Shown here in pieces: positions 1 through 8,625 of a stretch of DNA of 64,000 nt; within the stretch, counting starts at the first letter, position 1; each line of letters opens with the position of its first letter. The notes beneath the pieces were generated by a model, which had not been told where the DNA came from, ran no database searches, and was given only the letters and a program-made list of their open reading frames with translations. The stretch is from Verrucomicrobiota bacterium (lineage in GTDB: Bacteria > Verrucomicrobiota > Verrucomicrobiia > Palsa-1439), in contig PLZV01000036.1 of assembly GCA_003152315.1 (NCBI GenBank), forward strand, positions 1 to 64,000. Direction: 5' to 3'. A program made the position numbers and the translations under genes.

Positions 1-334
1 CGAACTGGTTGCGGTCGCCGTTGCACTCCACGATGTAGTGGCCCTGCGGCAGGGTGAGTGTGGTGGGGTTGCCCGAGTAAACGGAATTCCCATTCAGGTC
101 GAAGATCTGAATCGGGGAATTGTCGGTCGTCTGGATTGAGATCGAGTCGGACTCCCGAAACAATCCCCAGCGAGCGCTGGGTGTTATTTGAATCTTGCTG
201 ACGGCGATATCGAAGGGTTGCGTCAGGAGAGTGGCGGGAGACCAATCTGTCGCCGCGAATCCGACCCCGGCGGTCCCCCAATAGAGACAAACGACAACTC
301 TCAATGCAGCGCGCAGCGCCCTGGAAATATTCAT
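1..334 (-). CDS. Secreted protein, N-terminal part (runs off the window edge)
   Basis: Reading the minus strand from the ATG whose complement is at 332-334 gives 111 codons without a stop to the window edge, so this is a partial gene. The first ~28 residues look like a signal peptide: MNISRALRAALR, then a hydrophobic stretch, then GFAA just before mature TDWSP. The mature part is rich in Ser, Thr, Ile and Asn and reads like a beta-rich domain, including NPTTLTLPQGHYIVECNGD. A weak purine-rich GAGAAG lies just before the start. The product is probably exported. I do not recognise a family; the remainder outside the window would decide. Overlapping plus-strand frames have no protein-like features. 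Confidence 0.7.
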   Translation of the reverse strand, partial: MNISRALRAALRVVVCLYWGTAGVGFAATDWSPATLLTQPFDIAVSKIQITPSARWGLFRESDSISIQTTDNSPIQIFDLNGNSVYSGNPTTLTLPQGHYIVECNGDRNQF

Positions 335-537
335 ACTTCTCTGTGTCGGCCTTCGTGGGGTCGAGACATAGAACCAAGCAGCTTGCGCACCATTCCGGTT
401 CGCAGTAGTAACCGCCTCCAAATGCTTCCAGGATTGCATCCGATTGTCAGATTTGAGACCGAGTTCTCACGGAGCACGCAATTGGACCCAGACTCTAAAT
501 GCCTTTTCGGCGCGCCGCCAGCACCAAACGATTCGCT

Positions 538-566
538 TTGACAGGAGTGAGCCTGTATAGATTATT
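538..566 (+). promoter_or_regulatory. Candidate sigma70-type promoter for the flippase gene
   Basis: TTGACA at 538-543, a 17-nt spacer, and ATTATT at 561-566. The -10 element ends only 6 nt before the ATG at 573, and no Shine-Dalgarno sequence is present, so a transcript from here would be leaderless. The rest of 335-537 shows no gene I can support. Confidence 0.5.
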
Positions 567-572
567 TCCCAT

Positions 573-2057
573 ATGAGTGATGACAGCAGAACCCTGGGTG
601 CCCAGCCGCGAGAGGCTGGGCCTCGTCGCTTGATTGCCCGCAATTTCCTCTCCCTCAGTGTGGCGTCACTGGCGGGACGTTTCGTCAGCCTGTTTTCCGG
701 TATTTATATCCGCCGCGTGCTCGAAGTGGTGGCGATTGGACAGATTAGTTGGTGCTCTGCGGTCATGTCGTACTTTTCACTGATCATCAATCCGGGCCTG
801 GAAACCATTGCCAAGCGGGATGTAGCCCGCGAGCCGGACAAGGCTGGGCATTACGTCTCGATCCTGCTGATGGTGCAGTTTATCCTGGCCGTTGTCGGGT
901 TTGCGTTCGTAGCGAGTTTTGCGGCTCTGGGCCTACGCGGGCCACAGGTCAGTATGATTCTCAGTCTGCAGGCGTTCGCTTTGTTGCTTGCCCCGCTGAA
1001 TCTGACCTGGTTGTTGCAGGCGAACGAGCGCATGGGCCCGGCAGCATTTGCCGAGGTCGTGTCGCAGGTGTTGATGCTGCCGGCGCTGTTTCTGTTTATC
1101 CATAATCCGACGCATGTTGTCCGCTATGTGCTCCTGGTATATCCGTTTCGGATCGGGGTGATTGTGTATTTGGCCTGGTACGCAGGCCGCCGGCATCTGC
1201 TGGAGTGGAAAGAGGTGCGTCCGACATTGCAGGGATCGGGGGCGCTGCTGAAGCAAGCGCTTCCGCTGGGGCTTTCCCAAGGAGCGATCCTGCTGTTTTA
1301 CAATTTCGACGCCATTTTTCTCGGGTTCGCACGGGGGGATGCCACCGTTGGTCTGTACAGCACGGCTTACAACCTCATGTTGATGCCACTGATGTTCAGC
1401 GGTTCGCTGACCAGCGCCTACTTCCCAAGCTTGGCACGGGCGCAGGGAGAGACCCAGCAGATGCAGCGAGTATCAATGGAATTCTTGCGCATTCTCGAGT
1501 GGGTCGGCTTTCCCATCGCCGCTTTGGGTTGGGCGGCCGGAAGCCACGTGGTGCGCCTTCTTTACGGGCCGGAATTCGCACCGAGCGGGCCCCTACTGGA
1601 ATGGCTCAGTCTAAACATCGCGCTGGTGTTTTTTAATGTCGGGATTAGCCAGCCGTTCATCGCCTGGGGTCGGCAAACGGAATTGTTCTATATCACGTTG
1701 CTGGCGGCGCTGCTGAACGTTGTCTTGAACTGCGCCTTGATTCCTCGCTACGGCGTTTGGGCGGCGGTGGCCACGACCATTCTTTCCGAGGTGGCCGTAT
1801 TGATTTGCGGTCTGATTTACCGGCGGAAAATCTGCCCCATCAGTTGGCTGCGTGTCACACTCAAACCGCTGGGCTTCTCCGTCCTGACAGCGGCTGTTGT
1901 CCGAATGTTAAGCTGGCTATTCCCTGGCTTCTGGTGGGCGGCCGTGGCAACAGGTGTTATACTATTTGCAGCGGTCTTCTGGTTCACTGAAGGAAGAACA
2001 TTCATGAAGCTACTCAATGAGTTGGGTGTCCGTCACGTGCCACAAGGTGGGAATTGA
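573..2057 (+). CDS. Oligosaccharide flippase, Wzx/MOP superfamily
   Basis: A 494-residue polytopic inner-membrane protein with about 12-14 hydrophobic segments from residue ~25 to ~475, the expected size for Wzx-type lipid-linked oligosaccharide flippases. The opening pattern (NFLSLSVASLAGRFVSL, then RRVLEVVAIGQISW) and the central SLTSAYFPSLAR stretch are typical of the polysaccharide biosynthesis family in the MOP superfamily. It would flip undecaprenyl-linked repeat units to the periplasm before polymerisation. It opens the plus-strand block that continues through the HAD pair and the DegT aminotransferase. The start is the only ATG that leaves the first membrane segment intact, and it sits 6 nt after a -10-like box. 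The substrate cannot be told from sequence. Confidence 0.9.
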   Translation: MSDDSRTLGAQPREAGPRRLIARNFLSLSVASLAGRFVSLFSGIYIRRVLEVVAIGQISWCSAVMSYFSLIINPGLETIAKRDVAREPDKAGHYVSILLMVQFILAVVGFAFVASFAALGLRGPQVSMILSLQAFALLLAPLNLTWLLQANERMGPAAFAEVVSQVLMLPALFLFIHNPTHVVRYVLLVYPFRIGVIVYLAWYAGRRHLLEWKEVRPTLQGSGALLKQALPLGLSQGAILLFYNFDAIFLGFARGDATVGLYSTAYNLMLMPLMFSGSLTSAYFPSLARAQGETQQMQRVSMEFLRILEWVGFPIAALGWAAGSHVVRLLYGPEFAPSGPLLEWLSLNIALVFFNVGISQPFIAWGRQTELFYITLLAALLNVVLNCALIPRYGVWAAVATTILSEVAVLICGLIYRRKICPISWLRVTLKPLGFSVLTAAVVRMLSWLFPGFWWAAVATGVILFAAVFWFTEGRTFMKLLNELGVRHVPQGGN

Positions 2058-2084
2058 AGGAACGGTCTCTGGGCTGCGGCGCAT

Positions 2085-3053
2085 GTGGCCAACGGAATGA
2101 ATAGGATGCTGGATTTTGATGCTCTCGTGGTCATGGCGAAACGGCCCGCACGACTCCAGCGGCTACGGGAATTGGCGCTCGGCCTCCTGTTGCTGGCGGC
2201 GGTGGCTTGGCTGAAACGATATTTCTCGGTCGGCAGCCGCATCGCGGACTTGGGCACCCTCGCCTTGTTGGTCGGCGGGGCGTCCGCCTCGGAAATCTCT
2301 GGCGGCGAAGCCAGCACTTCTGGTAGGAATCATTCCGCCATCATGCCGCGCCGCCCCTGCACCAGCCGAGAGGATGCATTCAGGACACCGGAATTCAACC
2401 CGGATCCGACGATTCAGTTGTGTTCGTTCGATGTGTTCGACACCACGCTCACACGAGTCACGGCCGAGCCCACCGGGGTGTTTCACCTCCTTCAACGACG
2501 GTTGGCGCGCGCCTCACTTCCATTGCCAGAGGCACTGCTGGACGGCTTTCCAAAACTGCGCGTGGACGCCGAGTGCCAGGCGCGAACCGAGAGCAAACAC
2601 CAAGAAGTCACGCTGGCAGAGATTTACCGCGTCCTCGCCGCGCCGTTTCAGCTTGGCGCGGACTTCGAGAACGAACTGACGCGGCTGGAATTGGAGGAGG
2701 AGCGCCAGTCCATCCGCCCCGTGGCGCGCGTTCTCCAATGGATCAGTCGCGCTCGTGAACTGGGTAGGCGCGTCGCGTTCGTTTCCGACATCTATCTGCC
2801 CGTCGAATTCATCCGCGAGATGTTGGTTCGCGAAAGCGCGTTTCAGGAGGGGGATGGATTGTACGTATCCAGCGAACATAGGGTGATGAAAGCCACTGGC
2901 CGGTTGTTCCAGCAGATGCTCAACACAGAGCGTTGCGCGCCGAATGCCGTCTGGCATATCGGGGACAACTTGCTCAGCGACGTAGAAGTGCCCTACCGAT
3001 TGGGGATTCAGGCCGTTCATTTTTCACTGGCAGCAGGATCATCAGCCAAATGA
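2085..3053 (+). CDS. HAD-superfamily hydrolase-like protein (N-terminal half of a COG5610-like pair)
   Basis: HAD motifs are clear: motif I SFDVFDTTLTR (~residue 112-122), motif II FVSDIYLP (~230) and motif IV HIGDNLLSD (~290). The catalytic Asp pair of motif I is present as DVFD. In many polysaccharide loci this domain is fused to a ~400-residue C-terminal domain in one protein; here that part is the next gene, in another frame, with an ATGA overlap. The reading frame can open at GTG 2085, giving ~105 extra residues with two hydrophobic stretches and no recognisable domain. An internal ATG at 2343 starts close to the HAD domain and may be the true start. The substrate is unknown; a sugar-phosphate or glycan-linked phosphate is plausible from context. 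Confidence 0.75.
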   Translation: MANGMNRMLDFDALVVMAKRPARLQRLRELALGLLLLAAVAWLKRYFSVGSRIADLGTLALLVGGASASEISGGEASTSGRNHSAIMPRRPCTSREDAFRTPEFNPDPTIQLCSFDVFDTTLTRVTAEPTGVFHLLQRRLARASLPLPEALLDGFPKLRVDAECQARTESKHQEVTLAEIYRVLAAPFQLGADFENELTRLELEEERQSIRPVARVLQWISRARELGRRVAFVSDIYLPVEFIREMLVRESAFQEGDGLYVSSEHRVMKATGRLFQQMLNTERCAPNAVWHIGDNLLSDVEVPYRLGIQAVHFSLAAGSSAK

Positions 3054-4444
3054 AAGGCAAATCTCACCAACTCAACCGGTACGAAGAAGCGATGTACTCC
3101 ATCGACAGGGGTCCTTTTTTGTTTCGCTCTATATTGGCAGGCGCTTCGCGGGCAGCCCGTGTCTCGCGCTGCCTCGAATCCGAACATTTGCAGACTTTGT
3201 GGAACACCTCGACCAACATCGTCGGCCCGGTCTTGCTCGGTTTCGTGCTGTGGACCTTCCGGCAGGCCCGTGCGCTGGGGGTGAACCGGCTGTACTTCGT
3301 CTCCCGCGATGGCCAGATCTTGTACCGCCTCGCGGAGCTGATCAATGAGCGCTTTCCCACCGGAATTGCCTCCCGCTACCTCTACGGATCGCGTCACGCT
3401 TGGCAACCCCCGTCCGTGACCGCCGTGGATGAGCAGACCTTGGATTGGGTTTTGGCACCCACCTCAATCCTGACGGTGCGTTGCGTCTGCGAGCGGGTCA
3501 ACCTTGAACCAGAAGAGATTCGGGCGTCGCTCGGAGCGGGCGGCTTCACGCGCGAATCGTGGGACCTCACCTTGTCCGCTCCAGAACGGCAACGCCTGCG
3601 GCAGTGTTTTCACGATCAGGCGATTCAATCCGCCATCGTCGAACGCGCGGTCGAGTTTCGGGTGCCGGCCCTGCACTACCTTGAACAGGAGGGCCTGCTG
3701 GACGACGAACGATTTGCGATCGTCGATCTCGGGTGGAACGGCCGATTGCAGGCGGCGTTGAGCCGGATGCTGTTGTGCGCCGGGTTCCGTCCCCAGACCG
3801 GAATCAAGGGACTGTATTTTGGACTGTGGCGGAGGGTACGAGCCTGCGAAACAGATGTTTTGCAAAGTTATTTCCTGTCACCAGAAAAACCAGCCCCGAG
3901 TTGGTTCTCGACAAATTACGTGGGCTTGTTGGAGATCTTTACCGCCGCCGATCACGACGGGGTCCGAGGCTATCATCAGCGCCAGGGCGGTCCAGCGGAA
4001 CCGTTGTTTTTTGATGGCGCAATTCCCCCGGCTGTTGAGTGGGGTGTTCAAACCCAACAGGAGGGGGTCGTCCACTTCGCGAAGGAACTACTGCAAGTCC
4101 TGACACCCGACGAGCTTCACGAAGCCGGTCTGTTTGAGGCGTCAGAGAAACTGCTTCAAATGTTCTGTACCAATCCGACCGACGCAGAGGCCCAGGAATA
4201 CGGTCTATATCAGGTCTCGGAGCATCAGACCGGCAAATTCTCCTGTCCGCTGGCTCCGCATGTGGGACACCGCGGCGTGTGGCGCCACCTAACGACGGGC
4301 CGGTCGCCCGCCCACAGTGGCGGATGGCTCGAGGGGGCAGTCAGAAGGTCAGGGTTGCATCCAGTCGATTTCTACCTTTGGCTGTTACGGACTCGTGTCC
4401 GGATGCGTTATCACTACCGCGCGCTCCGCCACCGTTACAAGTAG
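3050..4444 (+). CDS. COG5610-like C-terminal domain protein of polysaccharide loci
   Basis: 464 residues, starting at the ATG that overlaps the HAD gene stop (ATGA at 3050-3053). The opening LNRYE motif and the region VGPVLLGFVLWTFRQARALG followed by NRLYFVSRDGQILYRLAEL match the part that follows the HAD domain in long COG5610 proteins as I remember them. A second conserved-looking block is FAIVDLGWNGRLQAALSRML. There is no signal peptide or membrane segment, so it is probably cytoplasmic and acts with the HAD partner. The longer frame from 2933 overlaps HAD coding sequence and is rejected. The biochemical role is not known to me; family assignment comes from recalled similarity, not a search. 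Confidence 0.7.
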   Translation: MKGKSHQLNRYEEAMYSIDRGPFLFRSILAGASRAARVSRCLESEHLQTLWNTSTNIVGPVLLGFVLWTFRQARALGVNRLYFVSRDGQILYRLAELINERFPTGIASRYLYGSRHAWQPPSVTAVDEQTLDWVLAPTSILTVRCVCERVNLEPEEIRASLGAGGFTRESWDLTLSAPERQRLRQCFHDQAIQSAIVERAVEFRVPALHYLEQEGLLDDERFAIVDLGWNGRLQAALSRMLLCAGFRPQTGIKGLYFGLWRRVRACETDVLQSYFLSPEKPAPSWFSTNYVGLLEIFTAADHDGVRGYHQRQGGPAEPLFFDGAIPPAVEWGVQTQQEGVVHFAKELLQVLTPDELHEAGLFEASEKLLQMFCTNPTDAEAQEYGLYQVSEHQTGKFSCPLAPHVGHRGVWRHLTTGRSPAHSGGWLEGAVRRSGLHPVDFYLWLLRTRVRMRYHYRALRHRYK

Positions 4445-4450
4445 ATAATC

Positions 4451-5554
4451 ATGACTAAAGTTCCCTACGTTGATCTGAAAGCCCAGTACCAAGCGATTCG
4501 TGGCGAAGTGCTGGCGGCGTTGGAGGCGGTGTGCGAGTCCACGGCGTTTGCCCAAGGGCCGCCCACCAAGGATTTCGAACAGGAGTTCGCCGCCTATTGC
4601 GGTGTCCGCCATTGCGTCAGCCTCAACAGTGGCACCAGCGCACTACATTTGGCATTGCGCTGTCTCGACATCGGTCCCGGCGATGAGGTCATCACCGTGC
4701 CGTTCACATTTATCGCCACCGTGTGGGCCATCAATTATGTCGGGGCGAAACCAGTATTTGTAGACATCGATCCCGCCCGTCGCACACTTGATCCCGCCAA
4801 GCTGGAGGCGGCCATCACCCCGCGCACCAGGGCCATCGTGCCCGTGCACCTCTACGGCATGCCCGCCGCGATGGCGCCGATCCTTGCGATTGCTGCCAAG
4901 CACGGCATTCCCGTCATTGAAGACGCCGCGCAGGCGCACGGTGCAAAGTATCAAGGAAAGCGCGTCGGCCAATTCGGGTGTACGGCTTGCTTCAGCTTCT
5001 ATCCGGGCAAGAACCTCGGCGCATACGGTGAGGGTGGCGCGCTGGTCACCAACGACGATGCCTATGCCAAGCGCGCCCGCAGCCTGCGCGACCACGCCCA
5101 GAGCCAGCGTTATTACCACGACGAGATCGGCTACAACTACCGGATGGACAGTTTTCAGGGTGCCGTGTTGCGAATCAAACTCAAGCACCTCGACGCTTGG
5201 AACGCCGCGCGCGCCGCTCATGCGCGCCGCTATGCCGAATTGCTCGAGGGGAGCGGCGTCACGGTGCCAGCCACGTTCGCCGACTCCGAGTGTGTCTGGC
5301 ACTGCTACGTCATCGAGTCCGATCGCCGCGACGAGGTGCGGCAGCGATTGTCAGCCGCGGGGATTGACACGGGGCTGCATTATCCGGTGCCGCTGCACCT
5401 GCAAAAGGTGTACGCCTCGCTGGGGTACAAGCGGGGCGATCTTCCCGTTGCTGAATGGCTCAGCGGCCGCTGCCTGTCGTTGCCAATGTTTCCAGAGTTG
5501 ACCGATTCGCAGATCAAATACGTCTGCGACAGTATCCGCGCGAAAGGAACCTAG
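4451..5554 (+). CDS. DegT/DnrJ/EryC1/StrS-family sugar aminotransferase
   Basis: A 367-residue PLP enzyme of fold type I. The cofactor lysine is K187 in FSFYPGKNLGAYGEGG, and the pyridine-nitrogen Asp is in IEDAAQAHGA (~158). SLNSGTSALHLALRCL is the phosphate-binding region. The family transaminates nucleotide-linked keto-sugars, usually from glutamate, to give amino sugars for O-antigen or EPS repeat units. Length is normal for the family. It lies 6 nt after the preceding gene, so it probably shares its transcript. Its stop overlaps the stop of the convergent methyltransferase by a few bases. The sugar product (for example a 3- or 4-amino sugar) cannot be decided here. Confidence 0.9.
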   Translation: MTKVPYVDLKAQYQAIRGEVLAALEAVCESTAFAQGPPTKDFEQEFAAYCGVRHCVSLNSGTSALHLALRCLDIGPGDEVITVPFTFIATVWAINYVGAKPVFVDIDPARRTLDPAKLEAAITPRTRAIVPVHLYGMPAAMAPILAIAAKHGIPVIEDAAQAHGAKYQGKRVGQFGCTACFSFYPGKNLGAYGEGGALVTNDDAYAKRARSLRDHAQSQRYYHDEIGYNYRMDSFQGAVLRIKLKHLDAWNAARAAHARRYAELLEGSGVTVPATFADSECVWHCYVIESDRRDEVRQRLSAAGIDTGLHYPVPLHLQKVYASLGYKRGDLPVAEWLSGRCLSLPMFPELTDSQIKYVCDSIRAKGT

Positions 5555-6393
5555 AACTTCGGTTTTTCCGTGACGATCACCGTCAGCCACGTGTACCGGC
5601 GCAGTGATGGGAAATGGCGAAACACCCATTCGTCGATATTCTGCAGACAACGCAGCAGTTGGGGGTGGTACTTGCCCTGGCGCACTTCGTCCATCCAGTA
5701 AGGAAACGCCTGGCCCGAAAATTTCAGGGTGACAAAGCGCATCGCAAACAGGACCAGAGACACGAGATGATACTCCCGGTGAGTCAATCGGCCGAATTGA
5801 TTGGCCAGAAAATCGAAGTCACGCTGTTCGAGCGGGTGTTCATCCTCTGTTCGTAGATCGCTGGCGAAGAAGCGGTAGATTTCGCTGAAAATGCTCCCTT
5901 TTTGCGGCTCGAGAAAGACGCCGCGTCCGCCAGGCTTCATCACGCGAACGATATTCGGCACGGCCTGCGGCATATCCAGATGGTGGAGAACGCCGTCGGC
6001 AAAGACGAGATCGAAATAACCGTCAGCATATTTCATGTCTTCGACGCGGCCAGCTTGCGCCCGCACCCGTTCGCCCACGCCGTGTTGTTTGGCCAACTCA
6101 TTCGTGACAGACACCATCCGTTCCGAAACATCCAGGGCGTGAACCTCAGCTCCGCCGAGGGCGAAGAACACGGATGTGTCACCCTGCCCGCAGCCGATAT
6201 CCAAGACTCGCTTGCCCTGTAGATTGCCAAATTGCTCGAGGACGTAGAGGTTCTCCAGGCAGGTCGGGGCAAACACGTTTTGTGGCGCGAGTTGCTCCCG
6301 AGAGAGTTGCTCCGCGTAACGGTCATAGAACTGGCTCTCCGCATGAGCCCGTTTGGTTGGTCCGCCGCCAGTCTCCGAAGGCATATTGGTCAT
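5551..6393 (-). CDS. Class I SAM-dependent methyltransferase
   Basis: 280 residues. Motif I VLDIGCGQGDTSVFFAL (~63-79) forms the SAM-binding glycine loop; motif II has an acidic residue in VHALDVSERM; the post-motif FDLVFADGVLHHLDMP and MKPGGRGVFLEP are typical of the methyltransferase type 11/25 group. The C-terminal ~100 residues form an extra domain with aromatic and basic residues. It is probably cytoplasmic and could methylate a sugar nucleotide, lipid-linked sugar or a quinone-like molecule; its place in the EPS locus favours glycan decoration. It is convergent with the aminotransferase and divergent from the GT2 gene. A second ATG 9 nt inside (6384) is an equally likely start. Confidence 0.85.
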   Translation of the reverse strand: MTNMPSETGGGPTKRAHAESQFYDRYAEQLSREQLAPQNVFAPTCLENLYVLEQFGNLQGKRVLDIGCGQGDTSVFFALGGAEVHALDVSERMVSVTNELAKQHGVGERVRAQAGRVEDMKYADGYFDLVFADGVLHHLDMPQAVPNIVRVMKPGGRGVFLEPQKGSIFSEIYRFFASDLRTEDEHPLEQRDFDFLANQFGRLTHREYHLVSLVLFAMRFVTLKFSGQAFPYWMDEVRQGKYHPQLLRCLQNIDEWVFRHFPSLRRYTWLTVIVTEKPKF

Positions 6394-6453
6394 GGATGAT
6401 AGTGTGTGCTGGCGGTGGCAACAATACCAAATGTCGCATGCCGATTATTCTCT

Positions 6454-6482
6454 TTATCATGGTTGCGCCTGATTAGTATAGT
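6454..6482 (+). promoter_or_regulatory. Candidate promoter for the GT2 gene
   Basis: TTATCA at 6454-6459, a 17-nt spacer and TATAGT at 6477-6482. The -10 ends 10 nt before the ATG at 6493, and no Shine-Dalgarno sequence lies between, so the transcript would be leaderless or nearly so. Confidence 0.5.
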
Positions 6483-6492
6483 GACCCAATTC

Positions 6493-7401
6493 ATGAATGT
6501 CGCCCTGACGATTGTCATACCGGTCTACAACGAGGAGGCCAACGTCGAGTTGCTGTTGGAGCGTCTCGCCGGGATTGTGCCAAAGCTGCCGTCACCCGCG
6601 GAGGTGATGATCGTCGACGACGGCAGTGGGGATGCAACGGTTCCCAAGTTGATCCAGGCAAGAAAGAAATATCCCTGGTTGAAAGTCATCGAGCTCCGTC
6701 GCAATTTCGGCCAGCACGCTGCGACATACGCCGGGTTTGACCATGCCAAAGGTGGTGTCGTCGTCACGCTGGATGGCGATCTCCAGAACGATCCTGCGGA
6801 CATTCCCAAGCTGCTAGAGAAAATGGCCGAGGGGTATGACGTGGTCTGCGGCTGGCGGACGGACCGGAAAGATCCATTCCTTTCGCGCAAATTGCCTTCC
6901 CTGATTACCAACTATCTCATTCGCAATGACGCGCCGACACCAATTCATGACTACGGTTGTTTTCTCCGGGCCTACACCAACGTGGCCGCCAAGGAGTTAT
7001 CACACTATTCGACATCGCGCGGCTGGTTCCCCGTACTTTTTTCCAAACTCGGTTTCAGGGTCGGCGAGGTGCCCGTCAGCCACCAGGAACGTCCCGGCGG
7101 CGAAGGTTCCAAGCACGGCTTCTTTGTTCGGTTGGACCAATTCATGTCGGTGTTCATGGGTGCGACAACGAAGCCATTTCAATTTGTCGAGGTAATTGGG
7201 ATTGGGGCTGTCGGGCTTGGCGGAACAGGCTTGCTGGCCGGGATTGTCATCCGTTCCTGGCTGCTCGGCGTGCTGTCCGCCTCACTGGCACTCTGGGGTT
7301 TTTCAGTAACGATCACGGGGATGGTTGGCGAATACCTCGTGCGCATGAATTACGAGATCGGGCGCAAACCAAAGTATCTGGTGCGTAACGTCCACGAGTA
7401 G
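6493..7401 (+). CDS. GT2 polyprenyl-phosphate glycosyltransferase (DPM1/ArnC/GtrB type)
   Basis: 302 residues from the ATG at 6493; the upstream frame to 6406 is rejected because the family starts directly with the nucleotide-binding strand (LTIVIPVYNEEANVELLLERL). The catalytic domain shows VDDGSGD and a DLQNDP motif after VTLDGD, both typical of the dolichol-phosphate-mannose-synthase-like group, plus RNFGQHAATYAGFDHA. Two membrane segments near residues ~225-285 anchor it. Such enzymes transfer a sugar from a nucleotide donor to undecaprenyl phosphate; the product serves periplasmic GT-C enzymes. A candidate partner is the GT-C-like protein at 12896-14482. Sugar specificity is unknown. Confidence 0.9.
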   Translation: MNVALTIVIPVYNEEANVELLLERLAGIVPKLPSPAEVMIVDDGSGDATVPKLIQARKKYPWLKVIELRRNFGQHAATYAGFDHAKGGVVVTLDGDLQNDPADIPKLLEKMAEGYDVVCGWRTDRKDPFLSRKLPSLITNYLIRNDAPTPIHDYGCFLRAYTNVAAKELSHYSTSRGWFPVLFSKLGFRVGEVPVSHQERPGGEGSKHGFFVRLDQFMSVFMGATTKPFQFVEVIGIGAVGLGGTGLLAGIVIRSWLLGVLSASLALWGFSVTITGMVGEYLVRMNYEIGRKPKYLVRNVHE

Positions 7402-7419
7402 GCGCCGGCCACCCGAACT

Positions 7420-8625
7420 TCAGTGTCTTGGGGATCCAGCGCGCCCTCTCTGATAAATCGTTTCGTAGACCTCGAGCGTTTTTTCGGCAACGACTCGTGG
7501 TGCATACGCAGCCAACGCCTTGGCGCGACCCGCCGCGCCGAATTGGCGTCGGAGCGTGGCATTCGGTAGCAACTCGCACAACGCGGCCGCCAACTCATCG
7601 CTACGGCCAGGGGTGACGAGCAAGCCGGTCTGATTGTGTTCGACCAACTCCGGAGTGCCACCCGCGCGAGTGGCAATTACCGGCACGCCCGCGGCCATTG
7701 CCTCGGCGACCGCCATCGGTAACGTTTCCTGGAAGGATGGCAACACGAGCACATCGCTATGGGCCAGTTGACGCGCGACGTCTCTTTCATTGAGCACGCC
7801 GAGCCATTGGATGCGCCCGGCAATGTGCAACTCCTCCGCGCGACGGCGCAGCTGTTTGTGGTATTCGGCGCCGTTCACGCCGCCGCCGATTTGGCCGATG
7901 ACTCGCAACAGGATCCCAGCCCCCAGTTTCTGCTGGGCTTCCGCCAGTGCTTCGACGAGGTGGAGTAGTCCCTTCAATGGGTAGATCGTCCCGACAAACA
8001 GAAGCGCAAAGCCCGCTTCCGCGCGTGGTTGTGGCTGGACATCGAAGAAACAGGGCGCAACGGCGTTGGGGATTAAGTGGCAACGCGCCCGGCTGCCGCG
8101 TTCTTTGAAGAAATCTTCCACCTCCCGGCTCAAACAAATCACGTCCCCCGCCCGGTGCGCAACGATTTTTTCCATCCAACGAGGCACGTGGCTAAGCGAC
8201 AACAGCGGTGGTCGCGTGACCCGATGGACCCGGTGCATAATACCGTGGATGGTAATCACGTTGGGGTACGGCGAGGTAACCGCGGTGAGGGCATATTCCT
8301 GTTCCGTGCCCTGTGCGTGGACAACGTCGGGTTTGATTCCTCTCAGTTCCTTGAGAATCAGGTGCCGCCGCCACGTGTAAAAGCTGGCGCTTCCAGAAAA
8401 AAGAGGAGACGGCAGTCGATGCACCGTGCCGAAGGGGCCTTCCTCGACAGTCGGCGTGTTGACCTCACCCGTCGTTCCGATGATGTGGATATCGGACACG
8501 CCAATCTCGCGCAGCCCTCGCAGGAGATTCAGTCCTGGCGAGAGGTGGTACGGCAGTAATTGTTGCGGTCGCTCAAGCCCACGGATTACGTAGGTGTCAA
8601 AGTCTCCCACTAGGGCGATGCGCAT
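7420..8625 (-). CDS. GT4-family glycosyltransferase
   Basis: 401 residues with the GT-B fold. The C-terminal half has FVGTIYPLKGLLHLVEAL, the EX7E-type motif ETLPMAVAE (~310-318), and AAGVPVIATRAGGTPELVEHN, all hallmarks of GT4 donor-binding domains. The N-terminal acceptor domain is less conserved, as usual. The enzyme would be cytoplasmic or membrane-associated and retain the donor anomeric configuration. It is the last gene of a minus-strand run (9710-11272, 8610-9713, 7420-8625); its start overlaps the previous gene end by 16 bp, so translation is probably coupled. Donor and acceptor are not identifiable. Confidence 0.9.
   Translation of the reverse strand: MRIALVGDFDTYVIRGLERPQQLLPYHLSPGLNLLRGLREIGVSDIHIIGTTGEVNTPTVEEGPFGTVHRLPSPLFSGSASFYTWRRHLILKELRGIKPDVVHAQGTEQEYALTAVTSPYPNVITIHGIMHRVHRVTRPPLLSLSHVPRWMEKIVAHRAGDVICLSREVEDFFKERGSRARCHLIPNAVAPCFFDVQPQPRAEAGFALLFVGTIYPLKGLLHLVEALAEAQQKLGAGILLRVIGQIGGGVNGAEYHKQLRRRAEELHIAGRIQWLGVLNERDVARQLAHSDVLVLPSFQETLPMAVAEAMAAGVPVIATRAGGTPELVEHNQTGLLVTPGRSDELAAALCELLPNATLRRQFGAAGRAKALAAYAPRVVAEKTLEVYETIYQRGRAGSPRH

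Noticed and set aside
188-541. 117-codon plus-strand frame at the window start
   Set aside because: It has no protein-like features and overlaps a minus-strand frame with a signal peptide that is open to the window edge.
2514-3020. 168-codon minus-strand frame inside the HAD gene
   Set aside because: The plus-strand HAD motifs are unambiguous; this is a GC-driven shadow.
4643-5302. 219-codon minus-strand frame inside the aminotransferase gene
   Set aside because: It is antisense to a gene with full PLP-enzyme motifs and has no domain of its own.
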